DNA of 64,000 bases from JALOOB01 sp964387985 (GTDB lineage: Bacteria > Chloroflexota > Anaerolineae > CG2-30-64-16): contig CAYLZG010000002.1 in the NCBI GenBank assembly GCA_964387985.1, positions 19,818 to 83,817 of the forward strand. Direction: 5' to 3'. The notes under the pieces are model-generated. The model did no database searches, was not told the DNA's origin, and was given only the letters and a program-made list of their open reading frames with translations. The translations under genes were made by a program, and so were the position numbers. The stretch's first letter is position 1; every line of letters starts with the position of its first letter. This document shows positions 41,736-50,485 of the stretch, one piece after another.

Positions 41736-43145
41736 CTATCTTTGCGACTCCGCCCGATACAGGGCGCGCCCGCGCCGGCTCGTCAGGTTGTAAGCGCAGA
41801 AAGGAATCAGCCGGCCATCGGGGCTCATGACATGGATGCAACAGTCCCGGAGTCGTTCCAGGTCCAGCGTCCAGGCATCCTGAAAGGCCATGCCTGAGAC
41901 ACAGAAGGTGTGGCTCTTGGCCCGGTCGAGAAATGTATCCCATGCATCCAGGTTGGTCTGCACGACGATCTGCGGCCCAGCCAAACCCTCGCTGCGCTGT
42001 GCGCCGGTTTCGCCGGCCTCAGGCGTCGTCCGCTGCGTTGCCGTCCAGTGTGTAGCAACGAAACTGCGCGCCCGCGCCGCGCCCTCCTTGGCGGGTCTGG
42101 GCGCGCAGCAGCTTCCGGCAGCGTGGGAGGTTAATGGAATGGGCCGGCCGTCTGGCATGATCACGAAGTTGCCGTGGAACGAGCAGAGTGCGTTTTCGCA
42201 GCCCGGGGGTCCGAAGTTTTCACTTCGCATGGTCGCCTGCGTCTGGACGGCGATGGCGCTGATGATTTCGGGGATCGTAACTCGTGCGTTGTCGGTTGGT
42301 GGCTGCGGATAGCGTCCAAAGTAGCTGATCGGCTGAAAGTGAACGCCGCGCACACCGGGTGCACAACCCAGCGCATACTCGATGATCGCGCCGATCTCAT
42401 TGGTATTGATGCCCGGCACCAGCGTTGGCACCAGTACGACGCCGATTCCGTGCTTGCAGCAATGCTCGACGGCGGCTTTCTTCTGGTCGGCGAGGGCTCG
42501 CCCGCGCAGGGCTTTGTGGATGTCGTCGCGCGTTCCGTCAAACTGCAAGAACACCGTAGACAGCCCGGCGTCCTTCAGCCGCCACACGTAGTCGGGGTCT
42601 CGCGCCAGGCGCAGGCCATTGGTGTTCAGTTGGATGAAGGTGAACCCCAGCGATCGTCCCAGGGCAACGATCTGCGGCAAGTCGTCACGGACGCATGGCT
42701 CGCCGCCTGAAAGTTGGATATTGAACGGACCTCCGGCTTCGAGCACCCGCCGGTACCATCCCGCGATCGTTGCCAGTTCGGGGTCGGGCGCGGGGTGCAC
42801 TTCGGAGTCTGCAAAGCACACAGGACAGCCCAGGTCGCAGGATGCCGTGACTTCCAGGAGCACGGAGCAGGTATGCTGGCGATGGTCGGAGCACAGGCCG
42901 CAATCGTAAGGACATCCTTTGTTGATGCCGGTGAACGGTGTCTCCGGATAGCTGGGGATTTTGGGTCTCACCCACGACTCAAACGCCGGACTTCCGCGCC
43001 AGATCACGCTGGAGAATTCACCGTGTTCTGGGCAGGCTTTGCGAAGATAGATGTCTTTGCCGCGCGCCACGCGTTGGGCAGGGATGCGGGCCAGGCACTC
43101 CGGGCAGAGGCTTTCAGTCCGTGAGAGGATGGTTTCGCCGGTCAA
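41736..43145 (-). CDS. Radical SAM protein, TrsS-like (DVU_1554-type)
   Basis: 469-aa radical SAM enzyme. The SAM-cluster motif CDLGCPVC gives C103, C107 and C110. Upstream are extra cysteines in CPEC (C14, C17), C38 and GCPYDCGLC (C78, C82, C85), and downstream FGPPGCENALCSFHG and SCCAPRP, so auxiliary Fe-S clusters are likely. SGGEPCVRDDLPQIV is the canonical GGE SAM-binding strand. TTG 43145 is chosen because the GAGGG of the upstream gene's end is nine bases before it; the very long alternative frame to 43541 would overlap that gene completely. In NCBI naming I recall related proteins as radical SAM (seleno)protein TrsS; here all positions are Cys. The reaction is unknown. Confidence 0.85.
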   Translation of the reverse strand: MTGETILSRTESLCPECLARIPAQRVARGKDIYLRKACPEHGEFSSVIWRGSPAFESWVRPKIPSYPETPFTGINKGCPYDCGLCSDHRQHTCSVLLEVTASCDLGCPVCFADSEVHPAPDPELATIAGWYRRVLEAGGPFNIQLSGGEPCVRDDLPQIVALGRSLGFTFIQLNTNGLRLARDPDYVWRLKDAGLSTVFLQFDGTRDDIHKALRGRALADQKKAAVEHCCKHGIGVVLVPTLVPGINTNEIGAIIEYALGCAPGVRGVHFQPISYFGRYPQPPTDNARVTIPEIISAIAVQTQATMRSENFGPPGCENALCSFHGNFVIMPDGRPIPLTSHAAGSCCAPRPAKEGAARARSFVATHWTATQRTTPEAGETGAQRSEGLAGPQIVVQTNLDAWDTFLDRAKSHTFCVSGMAFQDAWTLDLERLRDCCIHVMSPDGRLIPFCAYNLTSRRGRALYRAESQR

Positions 43146-43147
43146 GA

Positions 43148-43588
43148 CTACCAACCCTCGCCCGCCAGATCGAAGCCGTTTTCCACGAGCAATTCCTTGA
43201 CCTTCTGGAACGTGCCGAGGACCATGATGGGGCAGCGGCTTCGCAGGTTGTTGGCGTCGCCCAAGATTTCGTCGCAGCGGATGCCTCCATATTCGACGCC
43301 GTATCCACCCTTGAACCACCGCACCAGGGCTTCGACCATCAGTCGCAGCCGCACGTCCTCGTCCTGTTCTGGCCTGCCTTTGCCTGCGTAAAGGCCTAAC
43401 AGGCATGCTCCACCAGTGAGCGCACCGCACGTTTCTCCCGTGAAACCGATTCCCTCGGCCAGCGCGTTCATGGCCGCCACCAAATCGGGATTCTCTTTGC
43501 CCTGCAATTCCATGCCCATGATGAGCAGAATCTGGCTGCAATAGAAGCCTTGCTCTCTTAGCTCCTTCATGCGATCCAATTCTTCCAT
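43148..43588 (-). CDS. C-GCAxxG-C-C family protein (DVU_1555-type)
   Basis: 146-aa protein. The family's cysteines are C17 (FYCSQIL), C54 and C62 (GETCGALTGGACLLG), C105 (IRCDEIL) and C119 (SRCPIM), with the G-rich loop between C54 and C62. Such proteins are thought to bind a metal or Fe-S cofactor, but none is characterised to my knowledge. ATG 43588 is used (AGGAG ten bases upstream); ATG 43597 would place the site too close. The stop is two bases from the radical SAM start, indicating coupled translation. Confidence 0.88.
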   Translation of the reverse strand: MEELDRMKELREQGFYCSQILLIMGMELQGKENPDLVAAMNALAEGIGFTGETCGALTGGACLLGLYAGKGRPEQDEDVRLRLMVEALVRWFKGGYGVEYGGIRCDEILGDANNLRSRCPIMVLGTFQKVKELLVENGFDLAGEGW

Positions 43589-43628
43589 GTGTGTCATGCT
43601 CCTGGCACTTTGACCGAACCGGCCGTCA

Positions 43629-44420
43629 TCAATTTGAATGGAGCCGCGCGGCGACATGCGGTACGCAGCTGGATAGTGGGCGCTTGCAGGCAGTCAGCCA
43701 GTAGAAGCCTGGCTTGAGGCGTTCGATCGCTTTGGAGCCGGAACGGCAATCGCCGCCCCAGAAAGCTGCGGGCGAAATGCCGGCCAGGATGAGCCGCGCG
43801 GCCAGCACCTTCAAAGCGTCTGAGCGATCCTGCCACCGCTCGAGTTCGAAGCCCTGCCCCGTCAATCGGGTTACGATTTCCGCCCTGGACAGGGCTCCGC
43901 GCAGGCAGGAGGTAGGGCGCTGGTCCCGGGATCGATCTGCGCCTTCTCCCGAACGCGTATACAGATCGGTCAGGATCAGCTGCCCGCCGGGCTGCAGCAC
44001 TCGCCGGAACTCTGCCAGAGCGACATCGACGTCAGGCATGAGTGACAGGGTGCACTCTGCGATCACCGCGTGCAGCAGGCCATCCCCGATCGGCAGGTGC
44101 TCGCCGTCAGCCTGAACCAGGGGCAGCGTGGACTCGCACCTGCGCCCGTGTGCAAGAAGCACGGCCGATGCATCGACTCCTGACGCGGCCAGGCCCTGCG
44201 GCCCGCGCATGTGCGCCACGGTGACGCCGGCGCCGCACCCCACGTCCAGCACCCGCGCGCCGCGCGGCAGTGCACAGGCTGCCAGTATCTCATCGGTCAG
44301 AGCCAGCCCGCCGGGATGCAGGCTATCCCCCAACGCCTCCCGCAGCCCCGGTTGCTCATAGATTCGAATGGTTCCGTCGATCATCTCAATCACACAGGCG
44401 CGCGGTGCGACGCCCGTCAC
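43629..44420 (-). CDS. SAM-dependent methyltransferase (DVU_1556-type)
   Basis: 263-aa class I methyltransferase. Motif I VLDVGCGAGVTVAHM, motif II GVDASAVLL, ADGEHLPIGDGLLHAVIAEC (motif IV region) and LQPGGQLILTDLYTR (motif VI) are all intact. A final Cys-bearing C-terminal region includes WGGDCRSG and FYWLTACKRP. The GTG at 44420 overlaps the stop of the upstream redox gene; an ATG at 44384 is an alternative that begins right at the conserved part. It is part of the molybdenum oxidoreductase cluster. Confidence 0.88.
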   Translation of the reverse strand: MTGVAPRACVIEMIDGTIRIYEQPGLREALGDSLHPGGLALTDEILAACALPRGARVLDVGCGAGVTVAHMRGPQGLAASGVDASAVLLAHGRRCESTLPLVQADGEHLPIGDGLLHAVIAECTLSLMPDVDVALAEFRRVLQPGGQLILTDLYTRSGEGADRSRDQRPTSCLRGALSRAEIVTRLTGQGFELERWQDRSDALKVLAARLILAGISPAAFWGGDCRSGSKAIERLKPGFYWLTACKRPLSSCVPHVAARLHSN

Positions 44421-44629
44421 TTGTCCTCAAGCGTCTTCTCGACCTCCGCCATCCTGCCGAGCGCAAGCTCCTCGGGGATCCACACCTGGCCACACTGCGG
44501 GCATCTAAGCAGATCAACAGGAAAGGCGCTGCCCAGGTAGGCAATACTGACCTTGGCAGGCTGGAGCGGAATGCTGCATGCTGCGCAGATCCAAGGCACC
44601 TGGCCGGAGGGCAGCGTAGGTTCGTTCAT
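44417..44629 (-). CDS. Small double-CxxC redox protein (DVU_1557-type)
   Basis: 70-aa protein. Two CxxC pairs: C15/C18 (WICAACS) and C43/C46 (LRCPQCGQVW), which could form one rubredoxin- or zinc-ribbon-like site. ATG 44629 overlaps the stop of the upstream flavoprotein gene (44626-44629) and its own stop overlaps the methyltransferase start. It is easy to miss because a longer open frame extends upstream. In some organisms I recall related proteins carrying selenocysteine; here there are only Cys codons. Confidence 0.82.
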   Translation of the reverse strand: MNEPTLPSGQVPWICAACSIPLQPAKVSIAYLGSAFPVDLLRCPQCGQVWIPEELALGRMAEVEKTLEDK

Positions 44630-46965
44630 GCTCGCACCCCCTCTGCGATTTCCATCCGATGGCTGTACGCGTTGTGGATGACAAACGCATCCCCTTCCGC
44701 GGCGTATTCCACCCAGTAAGTTACCGCCGTAGGCTGGTAGTGGGCTAACAGATGACCGGTGGCAGAGTTCAACAGCTTCCGGCCGGTCCGCTCTGCGTAT
44801 TCGATGACGCGCTGGATATCTTCGACAAGGATCAGTCGTTCTTCCAGTCGTGCCTGGACGTCTGGTGCGATCAGGAGGCGTATCGCCTCGTAAGCGTCCT
44901 GTGTTCCTGTCATCTCTTCCCCCCAAACCTCCTTAAGCAGCCGTCGCTTCAGATGTGCCCGGTTTTCGTGGCGCTGCGAGAAGCCAGGGCCAGGGCGCTC
45001 GCCCCTGGCGCTTGCATCCGGTTCGTAGATCAGGTCGAGCAGGTGCAGCGTCGGTTTGCCGCGGTTGGCGAAGAAGTCCCGGCACATCGCACAATAGGTC
45101 ACGTAGTCCAGGGAGCTTTCTGCGATGCGGCGTTGCACGACTTCTTCGGCCAGTGGGCGGTTGGCAAGCCACATCACCCCTCCGTAGCTGCAGCACTCGG
45201 TGCGCTCGCGGCTCAACGGCAGTTCTTCGATGGCATAGCCCAACTGGCGGATTATGGTTCGGGCGCTCGCCTGGATCCGCGCCTCGTACCGGGTGGTGCA
45301 TGGATCGTGGACGCACATTGCTGGGAGGGCGAGGCCTGGCGCGACAGACTCTGACCTCTGCGGTAGCCCATGTTCGGCGTAAACCTCCCAAAGGGAGACG
45401 AGCTCAATCTCCGGCAGATTAGCCTTGAACATCTGGTAGCAGGTTGAGCATGCGACGACGAGTCTGCGTGCACCTAGCTTTTCAAGATCGGCTCGCATTT
45501 CAGCCAGTGCCGCCTGGAACAAGTCTGTGCGCCCGGCCCAGTCGGCTGGTGCGCCGCAGCAGCGCAGCATGAGACCGGCATTGCCTAACTGCTCGCACAC
45601 ATACGCATAGGCCTGCATGACATGCCCCGGGGAAGAGCCGGCGAGCTGGCAGCCGGGAAAGAAGACTGTGCCGCTGGACGTGTTGCCGGGATAGGGACGT
45701 GCAAGCGCGAACTTATCGCCGTTGCTGAATTCCATGTCGCGCAGCGCGAAATCGTGCGCAGAAGGCGGCATGCGCCCCTGTTCCACCATCACACGGCGGG
45801 CGTTCTTAATGATGGGCCCCATATCCAGATCTTCCGGGCATATTTCGCCACAGAGGCCGCACAGGCTGCAGGAGTTGATGAACTGGTTGGACTTGCGCTC
45901 GCCCTTGACGATGGACAGATTATTGTAGATCTCTCTCAGGTATTTGCGCGGGTAGCGTCCGTAGGCACGGAGGTACTCGCAGGTCTTGACACACTCCATG
46001 CATTCGCACTGAATGCATCTCTCTGCTTCGGCAATCGCTTCCTCACGCGAATAACCAGCGTGCGGATTCGCCAAAGGGATCGCAGGCTGGGGCGGTATCC
46101 CCGCGGTGTTGGTATAGAGCCGGGTGACGTAGCTGCCTTCTTTGATACGCGATGCTGTCAACGATACTTTTTGCAGATAGCGGTCGATGGAGATCGCAGC
46201 GCGGCGGCCGTCGGAGATGGCGCGAATGGGCGAGCGCTCGGCGCCGCTCCGCAGCATGTCTCCACCGGCAAAGACTCCTTCCATGCTGGTTTCGAAAGTC
46301 ACCGGGTCCACGGCAACCCGGCCGGACTCAGTCACGGATAGCCCAAAGGTCGATTCGGGTGGCCAGCCCACCGCGAGGTACAGCGCATCGCATTCACGGC
46401 GCAGTGCAGCGAGGCTCTCCGGTTGGAGGCCCGCGTTCAGGCTGATCTCAGCGAAGACAGACTCGACAATGGCCAGTTCATCGCAGAGGATGCGGCGCGG
46501 CAGGACCGCTTCGGGAAAGTCCAGTAGGCGACCACCAAACCGGTCTCGCGCTTCATACACCGAAACGGTATACCCTTTGCGGGCGAGGTCGAAGGCCGCC
46601 GTGAGTCCGCTCAGTCCGCCGCCCACCACCGCCACGGTCTTACCGCGCTTGGGCAGCACGCGCGGCTTATCGGGCGCGCCGCCGTATTCGGTGCAGGCGA
46701 GCTCCAATGCCCGGATTTCGATGGGGTCACCAGCCTCCTGGCGCTTGCAGACTGGTTGGCACGGCGCGTCGCAGATTCGGCTGATGGTGCGCGGGAAGGG
46801 GAGAGTGCGAGCCAACACCTTCAGGCCTGCGGCAAAGTCGCCGGCCGCGACGGCAGCGACCATCGCCCGCACATCCACGTGGATGGGACAGCTCGCCGAA
46901 CAGGTGGGCGCGCAATCCTGGATGCATTGGTCTTCCAATCTGCGGAGCTCGTCTTGTCCGATCAT
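44626..46965 (-). CDS. FAD-dependent oxidoreductase with dicluster and CCG domains (DVU_1558-type)
   Basis: 779-aa fusion. Residues about 10-95 are a dicluster-binding domain with C14, C18, C22 and C26 (CIQDCAPTCSASC) and CDAPCQPVC. Next is a flavin/nucleotide domain with VAVVGGGLSGLTAAFDLA and, near residue 235, VFAGGDMLRSG. Ferredoxin-type clusters follow (CIQCECMECVKTC and CSLCGLCGEICP), then two HdrD-like CCG motifs (CCGAPADW and CCSYGGVMW). A last 100-residue domain has no name that I know. It looks like an electron-transfer hub that could pass electrons from the aldehyde oxidoreductase to NAD(P) or a thiol/disulfide partner. First gene after the 14-bp hairpin. Confidence 0.88.
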   Translation of the reverse strand: MIGQDELRRLEDQCIQDCAPTCSASCPIHVDVRAMVAAVAAGDFAAGLKVLARTLPFPRTISRICDAPCQPVCKRQEAGDPIEIRALELACTEYGGAPDKPRVLPKRGKTVAVVGGGLSGLTAAFDLARKGYTVSVYEARDRFGGRLLDFPEAVLPRRILCDELAIVESVFAEISLNAGLQPESLAALRRECDALYLAVGWPPESTFGLSVTESGRVAVDPVTFETSMEGVFAGGDMLRSGAERSPIRAISDGRRAAISIDRYLQKVSLTASRIKEGSYVTRLYTNTAGIPPQPAIPLANPHAGYSREEAIAEAERCIQCECMECVKTCEYLRAYGRYPRKYLREIYNNLSIVKGERKSNQFINSCSLCGLCGEICPEDLDMGPIIKNARRVMVEQGRMPPSAHDFALRDMEFSNGDKFALARPYPGNTSSGTVFFPGCQLAGSSPGHVMQAYAYVCEQLGNAGLMLRCCGAPADWAGRTDLFQAALAEMRADLEKLGARRLVVACSTCYQMFKANLPEIELVSLWEVYAEHGLPQRSESVAPGLALPAMCVHDPCTTRYEARIQASARTIIRQLGYAIEELPLSRERTECCSYGGVMWLANRPLAEEVVQRRIAESSLDYVTYCAMCRDFFANRGKPTLHLLDLIYEPDASARGERPGPGFSQRHENRAHLKRRLLKEVWGEEMTGTQDAYEAIRLLIAPDVQARLEERLILVEDIQRVIEYAERTGRKLLNSATGHLLAHYQPTAVTYWVEYAAEGDAFVIHNAYSHRMEIAEGVRA

Positions 46966-47099
46966 GGTGTGCCTCTTGCTGGTCGCGCAGGTGAGCCCTC
47001 TGATTCAATCCGCGGCGATCGGATCGTCCAACGCGTTCATTGGAGTTTTCCCGGGGGAACGGCCGCCGGCGCGATCCGAAACATGGAGGGCCATCACGT

Positions 47100-47136
47100 C
47101 ACAGCCCGGCTCCGATGATGCAGGAGCCGGGCTGTG
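47100..47136. other. Stem-loop with 14-bp perfect arms after the aldehyde oxidoreductase gene
   Basis: CACAGCCCGGCTCC (47100-47113) and GGAGCCGGGCTGTG (47123-47136) pair perfectly around a nine-base loop, 12 bases after the oxidoreductase stop on the minus strand. There is no T-run on either strand. It probably protects the mRNA of the first cistron or reduces transcription into the accessory genes. The rest of the 182-bp gap shows nothing else. Confidence 0.75.
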
Positions 47137-47147
47137 AGCCGGCAGTT

Positions 47148-49883
47148 CTAAGCCGTAACGGCAGCCTGCGCCTTGATGCCGGCCAGGATCTTCTCCGGCA
47201 GTGCGGGCAGGTGCGTGATTCGGACGCCGGTCGCATCCTTGATCGCGTTGACTACCGCAACGTGAGATGCGGTCAGCGGGGCCTCGCCGACTCCGGAGGC
47301 GCCAAACGGACCGTATTCGCGCGGTGATTCAACGTAGTAGATGTCGAACTTGTCCGGGATGTCGCGGGCATAGGGCAGCCCGCAGGCGATCATGGTCGTG
47401 TGCTTGTTGATGTCTTCATAATCTTCGGTCAGGGCCAGGCCGATGCCTTGGGCAATGCCGCCGTACATCTGGCCATCGACGATCAGCTTGTTGTTGATCT
47501 TGCCGGCATCGACGATACACGTGAAGCCCTCGCAAATCGCCTTGCCGGTCTTCATGTCCACGCCGACCTCGGCCATGAAGACAGAATACATGTAGCAGCT
47601 GAACGGCCGGCCTTGAGCGTTCTCATCGCAGCCCTGGCCGATGGCAGCCGTCCATTTGCCCACCGCCTTGAGCGGGATCTTGTCTGCCACCATCTCGTCA
47701 TAGGTGCGGAGGGAGCCATCCGACTTGCGCATGGCCTCGATCAGGTTTTCGCAGGCGTTTTTGATCGCGTTGCCGACGACCACCTGGCTGCGGCTGCCGC
47801 CCGCGGGCCCTCCGACCGGCGCGAGCGCGGTGTCGTTGAGGACCATCTTGATCTGCGAAGGTTCGATCTCCAACGCGCGCAGCGCCTCGTGCGCTGTGCC
47901 CAGTACGCCGGCATCGGCGCCCTGGCCATGGTCATGCCATGTGGCGTACACGGTGACGCCCTCTTTGTCTAGCTCCACCCACGCTTCGGCACTATCCGCA
48001 CCGTCCAGCCCTGCGCCGTAGATGCCCAGAGAGATGCCGACACCCTTCTTGCGCTCCGGCGTGGACTCCGCCTTGGCCTTCTCCTTGGCGGCCTTGTACA
48101 GCGGCCGCAGCATGTCGAACATCTCCGGGAAACTCATTGCATCGGGCACCTGGCCGGTGGGGGTCGTGGCGCCCGGCCGGTAGACGTTCTTGTACCGGAG
48201 CTCGAGCGGATCCACGCCCATCTTCTCGGCCAGCTCGTCCATGAGGCTTTCCGATAGCAGGAAGCTCTGGGGCGAACCGTAGGCCCGGAATGCGGAGCCC
48301 CATGCATGATTGGTCGCCACGGTGCGTCCTAAGCCTCGGATGCTGGGGATGTCGTACCCCGCTCCCATGTACTGGGCGCCGCGCAGCGTCAGCAGATCGC
48401 CGAACTCAGAGTATGGGCCGTGGTCCACGCTCCAATCGGTCTCCATGCCCAACAGCTTACCGTCTTTGTCGGCAGCCAGTTTCCCGTGCATCCAGAACGG
48501 TGAGCGCTTGCCGGTGTACGCGATGAACTGCTGGTAATCGTATTCCAGGTAAACCGGTCGCTCCGTGGCCATGCACGCTACTCCGGCCAGGGCCTCCAGA
48601 GTCGGGCTGAACTTGTAGCCGAATGTGCCACCGGCGGGATTCTGTACCAACCGCAGCTTTTCCGGTTCGATACCAAGGCCGGGTGCAATCATGGCATGGT
48701 GCAGGTGGATGCCGATGCTCTTGGAATGGATGGTGAGGCGTCCGACCTCATCATAGTACGCAAAACCGATGTCAGACTCGATGGTAAGGTGCGGCTGGCG
48801 CTGGAGGTAGAAATCATCCTCGACGATGTACGCTGCCTCGGCCATGATTGGCTGGGTGTCCGGTCCCTTCGCGATCTTCTGTTCGAAGTAAACGTTGGGC
48901 GTGCCGGGATGGATCTCGATGGCGTCCTCGGCCATGGCCTCGGGTGCACTCATGTATGCGGGCAGTGGCTCCAACTCCACCTTCACCTTCGCCGCGGCTG
49001 CCTTTGCCTGCTCGATGGTGTCCGCGCACACGATCGCGATCGCGTCCCCGTACTGGAACACCTTCGTGTCGCACAGGATGGGTCGATCCCACCCATCGCC
49101 CTTATTCGTCGGGAAGGTGATCAGGCCGGTGATGCGGTTCTTGCCTTTGACATCCTTGTGCGTGACGACCTTGAACACGCCAGGCATTTTTTCTGCTTCA
49201 GAGGCGTCGATGGACAGGATGTTAGCGTGCGAGACTTCCGCCTGCACCAGCGCGCATTGCAGGGTGTTGGGCGGCATCTTCAGGCCGAGGTCCTGTCCGA
49301 AGTCTAGCGTGCCGGTGACCTTGGCCACCGAGGTCGGGCGGGGATACCGGCTGCCCCAGATGCGCCCGTCTTCCGGCATCTTGAATTCCACCGCGGACAG
49401 CGGCATCTCCCCGCGCATCACGGCTGCAGCGGTCATGACGCCATCCACGATGGGCTTGTAGCCGGTGCAGCGGCAGGCGTTATGGTGCTGTGTGAACCAC
49501 GCGCGCACCTCCTCGCGGGTAGGCGAAGGGTTTTTGTCCAGCAGGGCCTTGGTAGAGACCACAAAGCCGGGGGTGCAAAATCCGCACTGTGCAGCCCCGT
49601 GCACGACAAAAGCCTGCTGGATGATGTGCAGTTTTTCGGGCGTGCCGATTCCCTCGACAGTGACTATCTCGGCGCCGTCTCGGACGCGTTTCATTTTCGT
49701 CACGCACGAGAGAGTTATCTTGCCGTCGAGAATTACCGAGCAGGCACCGCAGTGCCCATCATTGCATGAGACCTTTGTACCGGTCAGCAGGAGTTGCCGG
49801 CGAAGCACATCTGCAAGGGTGGCTTCGGGGTCAACCACAAGGGTTTTTGGAACACCGTTGATCACAAGAGGTTTCTTCTGCAT
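47148..49883 (-). CDS. mop: Molybdopterin aldehyde oxidoreductase, single-chain MOP type
   Basis: 911-aa member of the xanthine oxidase family without FAD domain. The first [2Fe-2S] cluster has C40, C45, C48, C60 and the second C100, C103, C137, C139, exactly the positions known for Desulfovibrio gigas MOP (907 aa). The molybdenum domain has QRQPHLTIESDIGFAYY, GGTFGYKFSPTLEALAG, AFRAYGSPQ, GGSRSQVVVGNA and the catalytic Glu E867 in GASGVGEAPLT. It should oxidise aldehydes to acids, with electrons leaving by the Fe-S clusters. No signal peptide; cytoplasmic. The start has GGAGC upstream. It heads the accessory gene set. Confidence 0.95.
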   Translation of the reverse strand: MQKKPLVINGVPKTLVVDPEATLADVLRRQLLLTGTKVSCNDGHCGACSVILDGKITLSCVTKMKRVRDGAEIVTVEGIGTPEKLHIIQQAFVVHGAAQCGFCTPGFVVSTKALLDKNPSPTREEVRAWFTQHHNACRCTGYKPIVDGVMTAAAVMRGEMPLSAVEFKMPEDGRIWGSRYPRPTSVAKVTGTLDFGQDLGLKMPPNTLQCALVQAEVSHANILSIDASEAEKMPGVFKVVTHKDVKGKNRITGLITFPTNKGDGWDRPILCDTKVFQYGDAIAIVCADTIEQAKAAAAKVKVELEPLPAYMSAPEAMAEDAIEIHPGTPNVYFEQKIAKGPDTQPIMAEAAYIVEDDFYLQRQPHLTIESDIGFAYYDEVGRLTIHSKSIGIHLHHAMIAPGLGIEPEKLRLVQNPAGGTFGYKFSPTLEALAGVACMATERPVYLEYDYQQFIAYTGKRSPFWMHGKLAADKDGKLLGMETDWSVDHGPYSEFGDLLTLRGAQYMGAGYDIPSIRGLGRTVATNHAWGSAFRAYGSPQSFLLSESLMDELAEKMGVDPLELRYKNVYRPGATTPTGQVPDAMSFPEMFDMLRPLYKAAKEKAKAESTPERKKGVGISLGIYGAGLDGADSAEAWVELDKEGVTVYATWHDHGQGADAGVLGTAHEALRALEIEPSQIKMVLNDTALAPVGGPAGGSRSQVVVGNAIKNACENLIEAMRKSDGSLRTYDEMVADKIPLKAVGKWTAAIGQGCDENAQGRPFSCYMYSVFMAEVGVDMKTGKAICEGFTCIVDAGKINNKLIVDGQMYGGIAQGIGLALTEDYEDINKHTTMIACGLPYARDIPDKFDIYYVESPREYGPFGASGVGEAPLTASHVAVVNAIKDATGVRITHLPALPEKILAGIKAQAAVTA

Positions 49884-50065
49884 TGCAGCGCTCCTTTGAC
49901 TATGTTGTCTGGCTCTGGTGAGGATCGTTCACATGGTTCAATGGTTCATCAGAAGAGGACATTGAGATGTTTGTCTGTTGCTAAACCTCCTTTGGTCAGC
50001 TCCAGCCGGGGCAGCGGATCCCAGCTCCCTCGGCGTGACACTGTGCTTCGTGTCGGGATGCGAAT

Positions 50066-50088
50066 CGCTATGTAAAATAAACATAGCG
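50066..50088. promoter_or_regulatory. Operator dyad A, CGCTATG-N9-CATAGCG
   Basis: Perfect 7-bp half sites (50066-50072 and 50082-50088) with a nine-base AT-rich spacer, extendable to 8 bp. It lies 183 bases upstream of the aldehyde oxidoreductase gene in the divergent control region. Confidence 0.7.
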
Positions 50089-50161
50089 TTGATCAAAAAG
50101 AAACGCTCCGAATCGACGGGTAGCGTGATGCTGCGATCGCCGGCTGTCGGAAGTCGGGTAA

Positions 50162-50184
50162 CGCTATGTGTCACCGGCATAGCG
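50162..50184. promoter_or_regulatory. Operator dyad B, CGCTATG-N9-CATAGCG
   Basis: The same half sites (50162-50168 and 50178-50184) and the same nine-base spacing as dyad A, but a different spacer sequence. The centres are 96 bases apart, about nine helical turns, so one protein could bind both sites on the same DNA face and form a loop. Confidence 0.7.
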
Positions 50185-50261
50185 ATGCTGAAGTCTACCA
50201 CTTAGTTCCTTTTATAGCACGTGGACTAATGGCTCAATCTGCATGGCGACCGTAGAAGCTG

Positions 50262-50280
50262 CTATTTTCATTGTGAATAC
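50262..50280. promoter_or_regulatory. Possible third PadR-type site
   Basis: CTATTTTCATTGTGAATAC differs from the modA-proximal dyad in three of 19 positions and keeps the same symmetry. It lies between the aldehyde oxidoreductase and the GntR gene. It may link the molybdoenzyme region to the same regulator as modA, or be chance in an AT-rich stretch. Confidence 0.35.
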
Positions 50281-50359
50281 TATCGGACGCGGTTTGAGTG
50301 TTCCCGCGAGACACCCACCTTAAAGACTCAGCGACTTGTTGGAATTGCGTATTTGACTT

Positions 50360-50400
50360 TTGACATTCTCACCCAAGTCGTATAATGTCTAATGTATAAT
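50360..50400 (+). promoter_or_regulatory. Promoter region of the gntR operon with GTATAAT repeats
   Basis: TTGACA (50360-50365) and TATAAT (50381-50386) with a 15-base spacer; a second GTATAAT occurs at 50394-50400. The two GTATAAT copies are 14 bases apart and may double as a binding site for the GntR protein. The 602-bp gap 49884-50485 otherwise holds only the dyads listed here. Confidence 0.5.
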
Positions 50401-50485
50401 AACTTAGATCCTTCTAGCGCATTGACGGTGCGTATCTCCCTTTCTAGCAAATCGAGCACGCCGTCTACCAGTTGGGACATGTTAC

